A stretch of 64,000 nucleotides of DNA, taken from positions 62,001 through 126,000 of the forward strand of contig NZ_SKFG01000012.1 in NCBI RefSeq assembly GCF_004344915.1, in the 5' to 3' direction. This stretch comes from Paenibacillus albiflavus. Its GTDB lineage: Bacteria; Bacillota; Bacilli; Paenibacillales; NBRC-103111. A model generated the notes under the pieces. It ran no database searches. It was not told the DNA's origin and saw nothing but the letters and a program-made list of their open reading frames with translations. Shown here piece after piece: positions 30,699 to 38,401 of the stretch; the first letter of the stretch is position 1, and each line of letters starts with the position of its first letter. The translations under genes and the position numbers were made by a program.

Positions 30699-31655
30699 TT
30701 ACGTACGCTCGTAGATCTTCACAATATTCATGGCAATCGCTTGAATTCTATCACGAATATGCGATGGCTGCAGCACTTCCACATCTTGCCCAAAGCTTAG
30801 AATGAAGCCGTATAACCAGTTATCCTCTGGATAATCGATCATAATCCGATAATTCCCTTCGCTATCTTGCTCTAGCTGCTCCACCCCGAACCATTCCTCC
30901 GCAATATGCCTAATCCTTTTGTGAAAACGAAGCACTAGCTGCATTCGTTCAGACGAACTGTTAGAGACCATCCACCCTTGATTCCAAGGCAGCTCTCCGA
31001 TCGGAATATCTTGTCGGCTATAGGTTTCTTCTTGGATGATCAGATCCTTCATCCGCATCACCTTAAACATACGGAAATCATTTTTATCCGTACAGTGAGC
31101 ATATAGATACCATTTCTGCTGCTTTAAAATCAATGTATACGGATGCACACTGCGCGACGTAATTTGCCCTTCTGCATTGGAATAAGTGAAGGTAATCGCC
31201 TGGCATCCTTCAATCGCCTGCTTAATCACATTCAACTTATCCTCTAGATGGGGATTCACCCCCCAAGAGGAGAAATCAACGATAAACTGCTGGGTCATAC
31301 GTTGAAACTGATCTGTCTGCGCCGTAGGAATTATACTATTTATTTTCTCCATCAGCATGTTATTCTGATTATTCCGATATGGAGTAGAGACACTCTGAAG
31401 TGCAGTCATGATAGCTGCAAGCTCCTGATTCGTTAACAAGTTGCGATCTAATCGGTAGCCTTCAATCAGACCAATTCCCCCACCTGCCCCTTGCGAAGTC
31501 GTAATCGGAATACCCGCTTGATTAATCACCTCTATATCGCGATAAATCGTTCGCACAGATACCTCAAATAAATCAGCAAGCTCTTTGGCTTGAACCATTC
31601 TGCGATTCATGAGCAAAATAACGATGGAGAGCAGTCGATCTAACTTCATAAGCAT
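30699..31655 (-). CDS. YafY-type regulator with HTH and WYL domain
   Basis: 318 residues (a start at 31649 is also possible). N-terminal HTH_11 at 3-58 (LLSIVILLMNRRMVQAKELADLFEVSVRTIYRDIEVI), then a WYL domain with KQQKWYLYAHCTDKNDFRMFKVMRM (about 175-200) and a C-terminal WCX extension. WYL proteins sense ligands, often nucleic-acid-like or small metabolites. The GyrI-like gene follows on the same strand, an arrangement common in Bacilli. Target genes are not evident. Confidence 0.88.
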   Translation of the reverse strand: MLMKLDRLLSIVILLMNRRMVQAKELADLFEVSVRTIYRDIEVINQAGIPITTSQGAGGGIGLIEGYRLDRNLLTNQELAAIMTALQSVSTPYRNNQNNMLMEKINSIIPTAQTDQFQRMTQQFIVDFSSWGVNPHLEDKLNVIKQAIEGCQAITFTYSNAEGQITSRSVHPYTLILKQQKWYLYAHCTDKNDFRMFKVMRMKDLIIQEETYSRQDIPIGELPWNQGWMVSNSSSERMQLVLRFHKRIRHIAEEWFGVEQLEQDSEGNYRIMIDYPEDNWLYGFILSFGQDVEVLQPSHIRDRIQAIAMNIVKIYERT

Positions 31656-31708
31656 CTCTCATTTCTCTAATTGTTCTATTCACACTTCCTTCCTCATTAT
31701 ACTTGAAG

Positions 31709-32656
31709 TTACAACTTAATGGATTGAATAGCTTCTTTGAGCACCTTCGCGGAATGATGGAATTTACTCATTTCATCATCCGTTAACCGAAGCTCCAGAA
31801 TCTCACGTACACCTGTATGGTTAATAACGGATGGAACTCCGATATAGACATCCTCTAATCCATACTGTCCTGTTAATAGGGAAGACACACTCAGAATGGA
31901 ATTCTCGCTGCGAACAATCGCTTTCGTTAGACGGGCAAGCCCCATTGCAATCCCATAATACGTCGCTCCTTTACGATCTATAATATGATAGGCAGCGTCT
32001 CTTACATTTGTAAAATAATAATCTAAATCCGCTTGCGTAATCCCCATATTCTCAGTGACATAATCCATCATTGGTCTTGCTCCAACATAAGTATTACTCC
32101 ATATCGGCAGCTCCGTATCCCCATGTTCACCCATAATGTAAGCTTGAATACTATGAGCATCCATTTGAAAGGCGTCACTAAGCATATAACGAAGTCTTGC
32201 CGTATCCAGAATCGTACCAGAGCCTATTACCCTCTCAGGGGATACGCCAGCATATTTCCACGTCACATAAGTGAGCACATCTACAGGATTCGTTGCCACA
32301 ATAAAAATACCATTAAATCCAGACTCCATAATCGAAGCTACGATCTGTTTGAAGATGCTTGAATTTTTGCCGATCAGATCAAGTCTCGTTTCTCCTGGCT
32401 TCTGATTCACTCCTGCTGTAATCACGACGATATCTGCATCTTTGCAATCCGAATAATCGCCAGCCCAAATACGCATCGGTGTTGTAAAAGGAATCCCATG
32501 GTTAAGATCCATAGCATCTCCCTCTGCTTTGCGCTCATTCTGATCAATGATGACAAGTTCACTGACAATACCTTGATTCAGTAATGCAAACGCATAGCTA
32601 GAGCCAACGAATCCAGCGCCTATTAATACAACTCTGCTTACTTTCTGTTTTAGCAT
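31709..32656 (-). CDS. ldh: L-lactate dehydrogenase
   Basis: 315 residues. NAD-binding [21 protein letters not shown] (9-29), the active-site loop arginine in [10 protein letters not shown] and catalytic His in [13 protein letters not shown] (about 178). It reduces pyruvate to L-lactate with NADH during fermentation. The substrate signature fits lactate and not malate dehydrogenase (Gln in GVNQKPGE). A single-gene unit. The ribosome site is weak (GGGG about 11 bases before the ATG). Confidence 0.93.
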   Translation of the reverse strand: MLKQKVSRVVLIGAGFVGSSYAFALLNQGIVSELVIIDQNERKAEGDAMDLNHGIPFTTPMRIWAGDYSDCKDADIVVITAGVNQKPGETRLDLIGKNSSIFKQIVASIMESGFNGIFIVATNPVDVLTYVTWKYAGVSPERVIGSGTILDTARLRYMLSDAFQMDAHSIQAYIMGEHGDTELPIWSNTYVGARPMMDYVTENMGITQADLDYYFTNVRDAAYHIIDRKGATYYGIAMGLARLTKAIVRSENSILSVSSLLTGQYGLEDVYIGVPSVINHTGVREILELRLTDDEMSKFHHSAKVLKEAIQSIKL

Positions 32657-32788
32657 TTGATTTGCAACCCCATTCCTAGCTGATCGATAAAATCGATACC
32701 ATCATTTGGCTCTTATTGTGCCAGCCAGCTAACAAAAATATACCCAGAAGAAACGGTTTCACCGTCCCTGAAGGCGGGATACAAATAA

Positions 32789-32818
32789 AGCAACAACCAG
32801 GAAATCCTAGTTGCTGCT
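32789..32818 (-). terminator. Terminator of the PadR-DUF1700-DUF4097 operon
   Basis: AGCAAC (32789-32794) pairs with GTTGCT (32810-32815) and an inner AGGA/TCCT stem, with an uneven internal loop; on the minus strand TTTATTTG follows. Confidence 0.5.
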
Positions 32819-32833
32819 CCATACGTGCTATTC

Positions 32834-33802
32834 TTATTTCTCTTTGATCGAGATGCTGCCTGATGTCGTTCTAACCTTAATAACCTCATCCGTTTGTTTC
32901 TTTGAATCTGGGGCAGAGATGGAGCCTGAACTCGATCTTAAGTCATACATACCTCCAAAGCCTGCTGGAATAGTTAAGCTGACACTACCCGCTGACGATT
33001 CTATTTCTGCTGATTTGGTTATCAGATCTGTCAAATGGATAGATCCTGAAGTTGTTTCGACCTTAATGTTATCACTTGTTACCTGTTCGAGTCGCACACT
33101 TCCTGCACTTGCTGAAACCTGTATATTGCCTTTCAGCTTAGCGCCCTTAATACTACCTGATGTTGCCCCAAGACTAATACGCTCAGCAGATACTTGATCG
33201 ACTCGAACGCTACCGGCTGTACTAGACACATCTAATTGATCAGCCAGCAATTCAAGAATGGAGACACTCCCTGATGTACTAGCTACATTAGCTTGATCTG
33301 CATATAAATTAGCAACAGATACACTTCCTGCGGTGCTTCTAATATCGGCTCTATGCGCACGAAGATTGGATAAATTCATACTTCCTGAACTTGTTTTTGT
33401 GGTAAGGGAATCAAGAATTTCTTGTTCTGACATCGTAATCACAATTTTCTGCTTGTCTGAACCTGAAAAATTAAAGAAAGCAAAATACTTCGATTTATCA
33501 TGCAAATTCAAATCTAACGTTCCATTTGAAATTTTGGCTGCTTCAATTTGCGCGATTACTTCTTCCGGCGCCGATCCTGATATACGAACCGAGCCATGAT
33601 CATCAGAGCTTGAAACCATCTGAACATCGATCGCCAAGCTGCTGTCTATCTTAAAGTTCTTCAATTCATTCTTAGAAAAAGTCCACTCTTTCTCATAGAA
33701 AGTTCCACTAGAATTCTGTCCAAAATTAAAATTCGTAGATACCACCCCTAATCCCCCAACTATCATGCAGATGATGCCTAGTGCTATTAATATTTTTTTC
33801 AT
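32834..33802 (-). CDS. DUF4097 family beta-solenoid protein
   Basis: 322 residues. One N-terminal membrane span (ILIALGIICMIVGGLGVV), then a mature region of short beta repeats about 19-22 residues long with TSGS, TAGSV or SSAGSV turns (for example SVRVDQVSAERISLGATSGS). This is the DUF4097 right-handed beta-helix type, found as YvlB in Bacillus and thought to sense or line the cell envelope. It lies outside the membrane. Last gene of a three-gene operon, overlapping the DUF1700 gene by 4 bases. Confidence 0.88.
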   Translation of the reverse strand: MKKILIALGIICMIVGGLGVVSTNFNFGQNSSGTFYEKEWTFSKNELKNFKIDSSLAIDVQMVSSSDDHGSVRISGSAPEEVIAQIEAAKISNGTLDLNLHDKSKYFAFFNFSGSDKQKIVITMSEQEILDSLTTKTSSGSMNLSNLRAHRADIRSTAGSVSVANLYADQANVASTSGSVSILELLADQLDVSSTAGSVRVDQVSAERISLGATSGSIKGAKLKGNIQVSASAGSVRLEQVTSDNIKVETTSGSIHLTDLITKSAEIESSAGSVSLTIPAGFGGMYDLRSSSGSISAPDSKKQTDEVIKVRTTSGSISIKEK

Positions 33803-34404
33803 GATGATTTGCCTCCTCTAACGACTCCCGCCATCCACTTGCAATATCCTGCTGTCATTCTAAGTAACCCTTTGAAAACAGATTTTATATTCGGTGCTAA
33901 TACTAAACCTAAGCCAAACAATCCAACGGCTGCAAACCATTTCGCAGGAACAAACTCGGAATACATCATAAAATCAGCAAAGCAAAGCAATGGACTTAAG
34001 ATAAAAGCAATAGAGGCAGCGCTTAATGAGAACCAAATTGCCCACATACTTATCCCAAAGGGAAAGACAATTATGGTAAGGAAACCAAATGCGATTGATA
34101 AGAACACCTTGCTAATTGCGCTTGATGAAGATTGTTTCTTATACTTCTGAGAAATGGGTTCTTGTCTGTAGTTGTAATTGTTATCACGAGAATGACTCCT
34201 ATGCTGCTCATTGCGCTCTTGCAATACTTCCTGAACAATCTCATAAGGATTGCCCAGCTCGCTGCAAATTTCCTCTTCCGTCTTACCGCTCTGAATTCCA
34301 AAAGCAAAATGAGCCTCATATTCATACAACAGTTCATTTCTCTCAGCCAAAGATAAACTTCTTAACTGTTCTGCAAGAATTCTCATGTATTGTTCTTTAT
34401 TCAT
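33799..34404 (-). CDS. DUF1700 family membrane protein
   Basis: 201 residues from the ATG at 34404, just after the PadR stop codon, with GAGGATGGG upstream. N-terminal HAAS-like helical region (MNKEQYMRILAEQLRSL, ERNELLYEYEAHFAFGIQSGKTEEEICSELGNPYEI), a polar Asn/Arg/Ser linker and three or four membrane spans. PadR, DUF1700 and DUF4097 genes form a recurrent cassette in Firmicutes, linked to envelope-stress responses. It may connect the regulator to the membrane. Confidence 0.85.
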   Translation of the reverse strand: MNKEQYMRILAEQLRSLSLAERNELLYEYEAHFAFGIQSGKTEEEICSELGNPYEIVQEVLQERNEQHRSHSRDNNYNYRQEPISQKYKKQSSSSAISKVFLSIAFGFLTIIVFPFGISMWAIWFSLSAASIAFILSPLLCFADFMMYSEFVPAKWFAAVGLFGLGLVLAPNIKSVFKGLLRMTAGYCKWMAGVVRGGKSS

Positions 34405-34405
34405 C

Positions 34406-34726
34406 CTACTTCCCATCCTCTAACAAATGATTTATCCCTGTTACGAATTGCTTCCACTCCGCAACCATCAAGCTAAGATATGCGGCACCTAATTGCGTTA
34501 ACCTGTAATACTTCCGAGGCGGCCCTTCATTCGATTCCTGCAAATAAGTTTCGCAGTACCCTTCCTTAACGAGCCTCCGCAAGAGCGGATACAGCGCACC
34601 CTCTGCAACTTCAATATAATTAGAAAGCTGCTGTGCAAGTTCATAGCCGTACTGATCCTTCTTCCGAATCAGGACGAGCACACAAAGCTCCAACACACCT
34701 TTTTTAAACTGAATAATTACATTCAT
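34406..34726 (-). CDS. PadR-family transcriptional regulator
   Basis: 106 residues from the ATG at 34726, nine bases after GGAGG. PadR winged helix: LELCVLVLIRKKDQYGYELAQQLSNYI, GALYPLLRRLVKEGYCETYLQE, PRKYYRLTQLGAAYL. It heads the PadR-DUF1700-DUF4097 operon and should repress it. Its promoter region has CAGTACTG and TAGTACTG sites (34765-34815). Confidence 0.9.
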   Translation of the reverse strand: MNVIIQFKKGVLELCVLVLIRKKDQYGYELAQQLSNYIEVAEGALYPLLRRLVKEGYCETYLQESNEGPPRKYYRLTQLGAAYLSLMVAEWKQFVTGINHLLEDGK

Positions 34727-34764
34727 TACGTCCTCCAATTATTGATAGCTATTATTTTATTTCA

Positions 34765-34825
34765 TAGTACTGATCAATAATCACTACTGTAAAATCAATA
34801 TAACATGCAGTACTGAATAATGCAA
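34765..34825 (-). promoter_or_regulatory. padR operon promoter with AGTACTG sites
   Basis: Minus strand: -35 TTGCAT (34825-34820), 17-bp spacer, -10 TATATT (34802-34797). A perfect palindrome CAGTACTG (34808-34815) lies in the spacer and TAGTACTG (34765-34772) 43 bp away, a spacing near four helical turns. These may be PadR operators. Confidence 0.5.
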
Positions 34826-34847
34826 GGTAGTGTAGAAACTAAATTAC

Positions 34848-34877
34848 TTGACATGTCTTGATCAACAATCATATATT
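34848..34877 (+). promoter_or_regulatory. Nitroreductase promoter
   Basis: -35 TTGACA (34848-34853), 18-bp spacer, -10 TATATT (34872-34877), about 60 bp before the TTG start. Confidence 0.6.
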
Positions 34878-34937
34878 ATTGAGTATTGAGAATTATTATC
34901 AGTAATTAGACGATTAGACACAATGGAGGTAATTTTT

Positions 34938-35489
34938 TTGACAACAATCCAAAGCATTATTAAAGAAAGACGTTCTGTAAGTAAATTCAAAGATACGCCT
35001 ATCTCCACAGAATTAATTATTGAGTTATTGAATGTGGCGATCTGGGCGCCTAATCATAAACTAACAGAACCATGGAGGTTCATCCTGGTCCAAGGAGAAG
35101 GCAAGAAACATATGGCTAATGCCGTGGTTGAATCCTTTACTCCTGAGAATAAAGAGAAAATCGGAGAAAAAACTTACAATAACCTTGTGAATAACGTGCC
35201 TGTCCATCTTGTTGTTGTAGTCAAAGAGGATGAGAACCCTGTTCGTAGGGAAGAAGATTATGCAGCAACCGCTAGTCTTATTCAGAACTTCCAGCTCGCT
35301 GCATGGGAGCAAGGAATCGGTATGGTATGGAAAACAAGCGGTTTTATTAAATCCGAACAGTTCCGTCATGCGCTAAGCATTGAATCTGATGAACGCGTTG
35401 TTGGCTTGCTGCAGCTCGGCTATCCGGAAATGATTCCTGACGCAAGACCTCGTGTGCCTGCTGAAGAGAAATTGACCGTATTTGAATAA
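34938..35489 (+). CDS. Nitroreductase family protein
   Basis: 183 residues from the TTG at 34938, seven bases after GGAGGT; the ATG at 34923 would overlap the ribosome site. FMN-binding motifs: IIKERRSVSKFKD (N-terminus), VAIWAPNHKLTEPWRFILV (about 37-55), and the C-terminal LLQLGYPE. It belongs to the small YdjA-like group, which reduces nitro compounds or quinones with NAD(P)H. A single-gene unit. Physiological substrate unknown. Confidence 0.87.
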   Translation: MTTIQSIIKERRSVSKFKDTPISTELIIELLNVAIWAPNHKLTEPWRFILVQGEGKKHMANAVVESFTPENKEKIGEKTYNNLVNNVPVHLVVVVKEDENPVRREEDYAATASLIQNFQLAAWEQGIGMVWKTSGFIKSEQFRHALSIESDERVVGLLQLGYPEMIPDARPRVPAEEKLTVFE

Positions 35490-35494
35490 AACGC

Positions 35495-36049
35495 CTAGAT
35501 TGTAAAATTAATTTCGGCTTCATCTAATTTAGGTAAATCGCGATCCTTGAGCGATAGCATCGGATTCCTGACAGGCCAATCAATACCAATAAAGTCATCA
35601 TCCCAAGCAATACCACGATCACATTCAGGCGTGTAGTATTCATCTGTTTTATAGAACACCTGCGTGTTCGGAACAAGTGTACAAAAGCCATGTGCAAAGC
35701 CTTTGGGAATGAGCAATTGTCTGCGATTAGATTCACTCAGCACAACGCCTGTCCAATGTCCGAACGTTGAAGAGCCTCTGCGAAGGTCAACAGCTACATC
35801 GAATATAGCGCCAGTTAGAACTCTTACCAGCTTAGTCTGTGCTTTGGGCTCTAGCTGATAGTGCAAACCTCTGATGATACCCGCTTCCTTCGATAAGGAT
35901 TGGTTGTCCTGGATGAATGCAAGTGAAATTCCTGCAGCTTGAAACTCTCGAGAGTTATAACTTTCCATAAAGAAGCCTCTAGGGTCTTCATAGCTTGCAG
36001 GCTCAATAATCTTGACATCTCGTAATTGCTTCGTTGCGATTACATGCAT
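35495..36049 (-). CDS. rmlC: dTDP-4-dehydrorhamnose 3,5-epimerase
   Basis: 184 residues from the ATG at 36049, with GGAGGT seven bases upstream. Cupin fold; catalytic His in IIRGLHYQL (about 63), KLVRVLTGAIFDVAVDLRRGS and the Tyr in KTDEYYTPE (about 133). It epimerises dTDP-4-dehydro-6-deoxyglucose at C3 and C5 on the way to dTDP-L-rhamnose. The other three rhamnose genes are not in this window, so it is an orphan here. Its end lies 5 bp from that of the nitroreductase gene (convergent). Confidence 0.9.
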   Translation of the reverse strand: MHVIATKQLRDVKIIEPASYEDPRGFFMESYNSREFQAAGISLAFIQDNQSLSKEAGIIRGLHYQLEPKAQTKLVRVLTGAIFDVAVDLRRGSSTFGHWTGVVLSESNRRQLLIPKGFAHGFCTLVPNTQVFYKTDEYYTPECDRGIAWDDDFIGIDWPVRNPMLSLKDRDLPKLDEAEINFTI

Positions 36050-36118
36050 ACGACTAACCTCCACTCACCCGTTTTATAACACCATATGCAACGAGTAAGC
36101 GGAACAGACTAATACACG

Positions 36119-36151
36119 AACGACTCCGAGGAAATTCCTAACGGAGTCGTT
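36119..36151. other. Unexplained terminator-like hairpin in a divergent region
   Basis: AACGACTCCG (36119-36128) pairs perfectly with CGGAGTCGTT (36142-36151), and the interior AGGAA-A-TTCCT (36129-36139) extends it. On the plus strand TTTATTTAGTTT follows. It lies between two divergent genes, so it ends no known transcript; it could be a leader attenuator of the downstream regulator or stop antisense transcripts over rmlC. Confidence 0.6.
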
Positions 36152-36270
36152 TATTTAGTTTGGGTGTGCTCATCTTACATAAGGGTGCTTTCCGGCCGAG
36201 CTTGCAAATCAATGAACGCAAGGATAATCTTGTTAATGAGATCAAGTTCTATTCTACAAGGAGGAGCACA

Positions 36271-36951
36271 ATGAGCATACAGATTCTCGTCGCGGACGAC
36301 GATCCGCATATTCGCGAGCTTGTCAGCTTAATGTTGAAGAGAGAAGGCTACGGGGTACATGAAGCGGAGGATGGTGGCCATGCTGCAAATATACTCGAAC
36401 AAGAGAATATCCATTTGGCTGTTATCGATGTCATGATGCCTGTGAAGAACGGCTGGCAACTCGTAGAAGAGATTCGAGGACATTATGATATCCCTGTCAT
36501 TCTGCTTACAGCTAAGGGACAAGCCAAAGACATTGAAACTGGTTTCCTTGCCGGAACCGATGATTATATGATTAAGCCATTTGAACCCAAAGAACTGCTC
36601 TTCCGAATCAAGGCACTGCTTCGTCGTTATCGGATGGTTTCGTCTGAGGTCATTAAACTGAACAATACGACGATCAATCGCAAGAGCTATGAAGTGATCC
36701 ACGGTGGCGAAATCGAGACATTGCCTCTGAAGGAATTCGAGCTTCTATCCCAGTTAGCGAGCTTCCCTGGACAAATTTTTACACGGGAACAATTAGTGGA
36801 ACTCATATGGGGAGCTGATTTTAACGGGGATAACCGCACTGTAGATGTGCATATTAAACGTCTACGTGAACGCTTTGCCCGTAATACGGATGATTTTGTC
36901 ATCACCACCGTTCGAGGTATCGGGTATAAACTTGAGGTACAAGAATCATGA
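36271..36951 (+). CDS. OmpR-family response regulator
   Basis: 226 residues from the ATG at 36271, after AAGGAGGAG; an upstream in-frame ATG at 36160 has no ribosome site. Receiver domain with phospho-acceptor Asp53 (LAVIDVMMP), switch Thr in ILLTAKG and Lys in MIKPFEP; C-terminal winged helix (LPLKEFELLSQLASFPGQIF, NRTVDVHIKRLRERF). The kinase gene overlaps by 4 bases. It probably controls the MMPL exporter and DUF2871 genes downstream. Confidence 0.92.
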   Translation: MSIQILVADDDPHIRELVSLMLKREGYGVHEAEDGGHAANILEQENIHLAVIDVMMPVKNGWQLVEEIRGHYDIPVILLTAKGQAKDIETGFLAGTDDYMIKPFEPKELLFRIKALLRRYRMVSSEVIKLNNTTINRKSYEVIHGGEIETLPLKEFELLSQLASFPGQIFTREQLVELIWGADFNGDNRTVDVHIKRLRERFARNTDDFVITTVRGIGYKLEVQES

Positions 36952-38321
36952 AAACACTCTACGTTCGAATCGTCCTCATTGCGCTCTTAATCGGAATCAT
37001 TAGCAGCATCTTAGGGCTGCTTGCGACGAATATCCATTATCAAATGAACTTAAAGACGTACTACGAGGAGAAATTAGTCCATATTGCCAAGGAAATCAGA
37101 ACACTCTATTCAAAATCACCTGAACTTAGCATGGATGATTATTTCCCCCATATGGCCAATACGGGTTTTCAGATCTTCTTGACTGACGGTACCCATAGCC
37201 ATTTTTATGGCAGAGCTTTCGGTAATACAGAGCTTGCTCCAGAACGTGTCCAGAAAGTGCTGAACGGAGAAGTGTACTACGGTGCAATTAGTAATAACAG
37301 CCGCATTACGATAGCGGGTTATTTTGAAAATAGTCTGCACAATAGTGTCGGCATTCCGATTCAAATTAGCGGAAAGCCTTATGCTCTGTTCATTAAACCT
37401 GATTTAACCCAGCAAATTGGGGAAGTGCGAAATATTATGGCACTGCTATTAACGTTTACTGCATTATTTAGTATAGTGCTCATCATTATTTTCACCCGCT
37501 ATATTGTAAAGCCTATTCGTTCGCTAACCACCGCTACACAAAAAATTGTAAACGGCGAATACGAATTTCGGCTTGATGTGAATCGTAAGGACGAGATCGG
37601 TGAACTTGCCAGGCATTTTGCCCATATGTCGGAGTCACTAAAGCAGCTTGATGAGATGCGGCAAGAGTTCGTTGCCAATGTATCTCATGAGATCCAATCT
37701 CCACTAACTTCTATACAAGGCTTTGTTCATGAGATTCTGAATGAAGAGACGAACCCGAACGATAAGGAACGCTATCTTCACATTATTGATGAAGAAAGCA
37801 GACGCTTATCTTCATTAAGCAAGCAACTTCTGACTCTCGCTTCACTCGACAAGGAAAGCGGGGTTATTAAACCATCCCTCTATCGCTTGGATGAACAAAT
37901 CAGACAGATTGTTATCGCGAATGAATGGTTATGGGCAGATAAAGAGATCATGATTGAACTTGATCTGGCAGAGATCAAGGTGCGCGCAGATCAACAGCTT
38001 CTGCATCTCGTATGGACGAATCTATTGGTTAACGCGATTAAATTTTCCGAACACGGCTCTTCCATTCAGATCAATATTCGAATTGAGCAGCAGATCATTG
38101 TGACGATTCAGGATCACGGAATCGGTATTCCGGAAGAGGAGCTTCCGCATATTTTTGATCGATTCTATAAAGTCGATAAAGCAAGAAACCGCTCTCGATC
38201 CGGAAGCGGCTTAGGCTTATCAATTGTTCAACAGATTATTCGCTTGCATCGTGGAACGATTGACGTGCAGAGTCAAATCGGGATCGGAACAACTTTCATT
38301 ATACAGCTTCCGCATTTGTAA
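36948..38321 (+). CDS. Sensor histidine kinase
   Basis: 457 residues. First span at 5-27, an extracytoplasmic domain of about 130 residues, second span at about 163-183, HAMP (VKPIRSLTTATQKIVNGEYEFRL), phospho-acceptor His247 in VSHEIQSPLTS and an ATPase domain (NLLVNAIKFSEHG, DHGIGIPEEELPHIFDRF, GSGLGLSIVQQII). The H-box and overall length recall HssS-type kinases. The signal is unknown. Overlaps the regulator gene by 4 bases. Confidence 0.9.
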   Translation: MKTLYVRIVLIALLIGIISSILGLLATNIHYQMNLKTYYEEKLVHIAKEIRTLYSKSPELSMDDYFPHMANTGFQIFLTDGTHSHFYGRAFGNTELAPERVQKVLNGEVYYGAISNNSRITIAGYFENSLHNSVGIPIQISGKPYALFIKPDLTQQIGEVRNIMALLLTFTALFSIVLIIIFTRYIVKPIRSLTTATQKIVNGEYEFRLDVNRKDEIGELARHFAHMSESLKQLDEMRQEFVANVSHEIQSPLTSIQGFVHEILNEETNPNDKERYLHIIDEESRRLSSLSKQLLTLASLDKESGVIKPSLYRLDEQIRQIVIANEWLWADKEIMIELDLAEIKVRADQQLLHLVWTNLLVNAIKFSEHGSSIQINIRIEQQIIVTIQDHGIGIPEEELPHIFDRFYKVDKARNRSRSGSGLGLSIVQQIIRLHRGTIDVQSQIGIGTTFIIQLPHL

Positions 38322-38401
38322 TAGACTGTTCATACGGTGTTCATATTTCTGTTCTACTATTACCTCTATATCCGAGTGTAGACAGGAGTTGAAGCAACCC
38401 T

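Noticed and set aside
32755-32790. Small hairpin ACGGT-TTC-ACCGT as a regulatory site
   Set aside because: Only five base pairs and no relation to a promoter; too weak to support.
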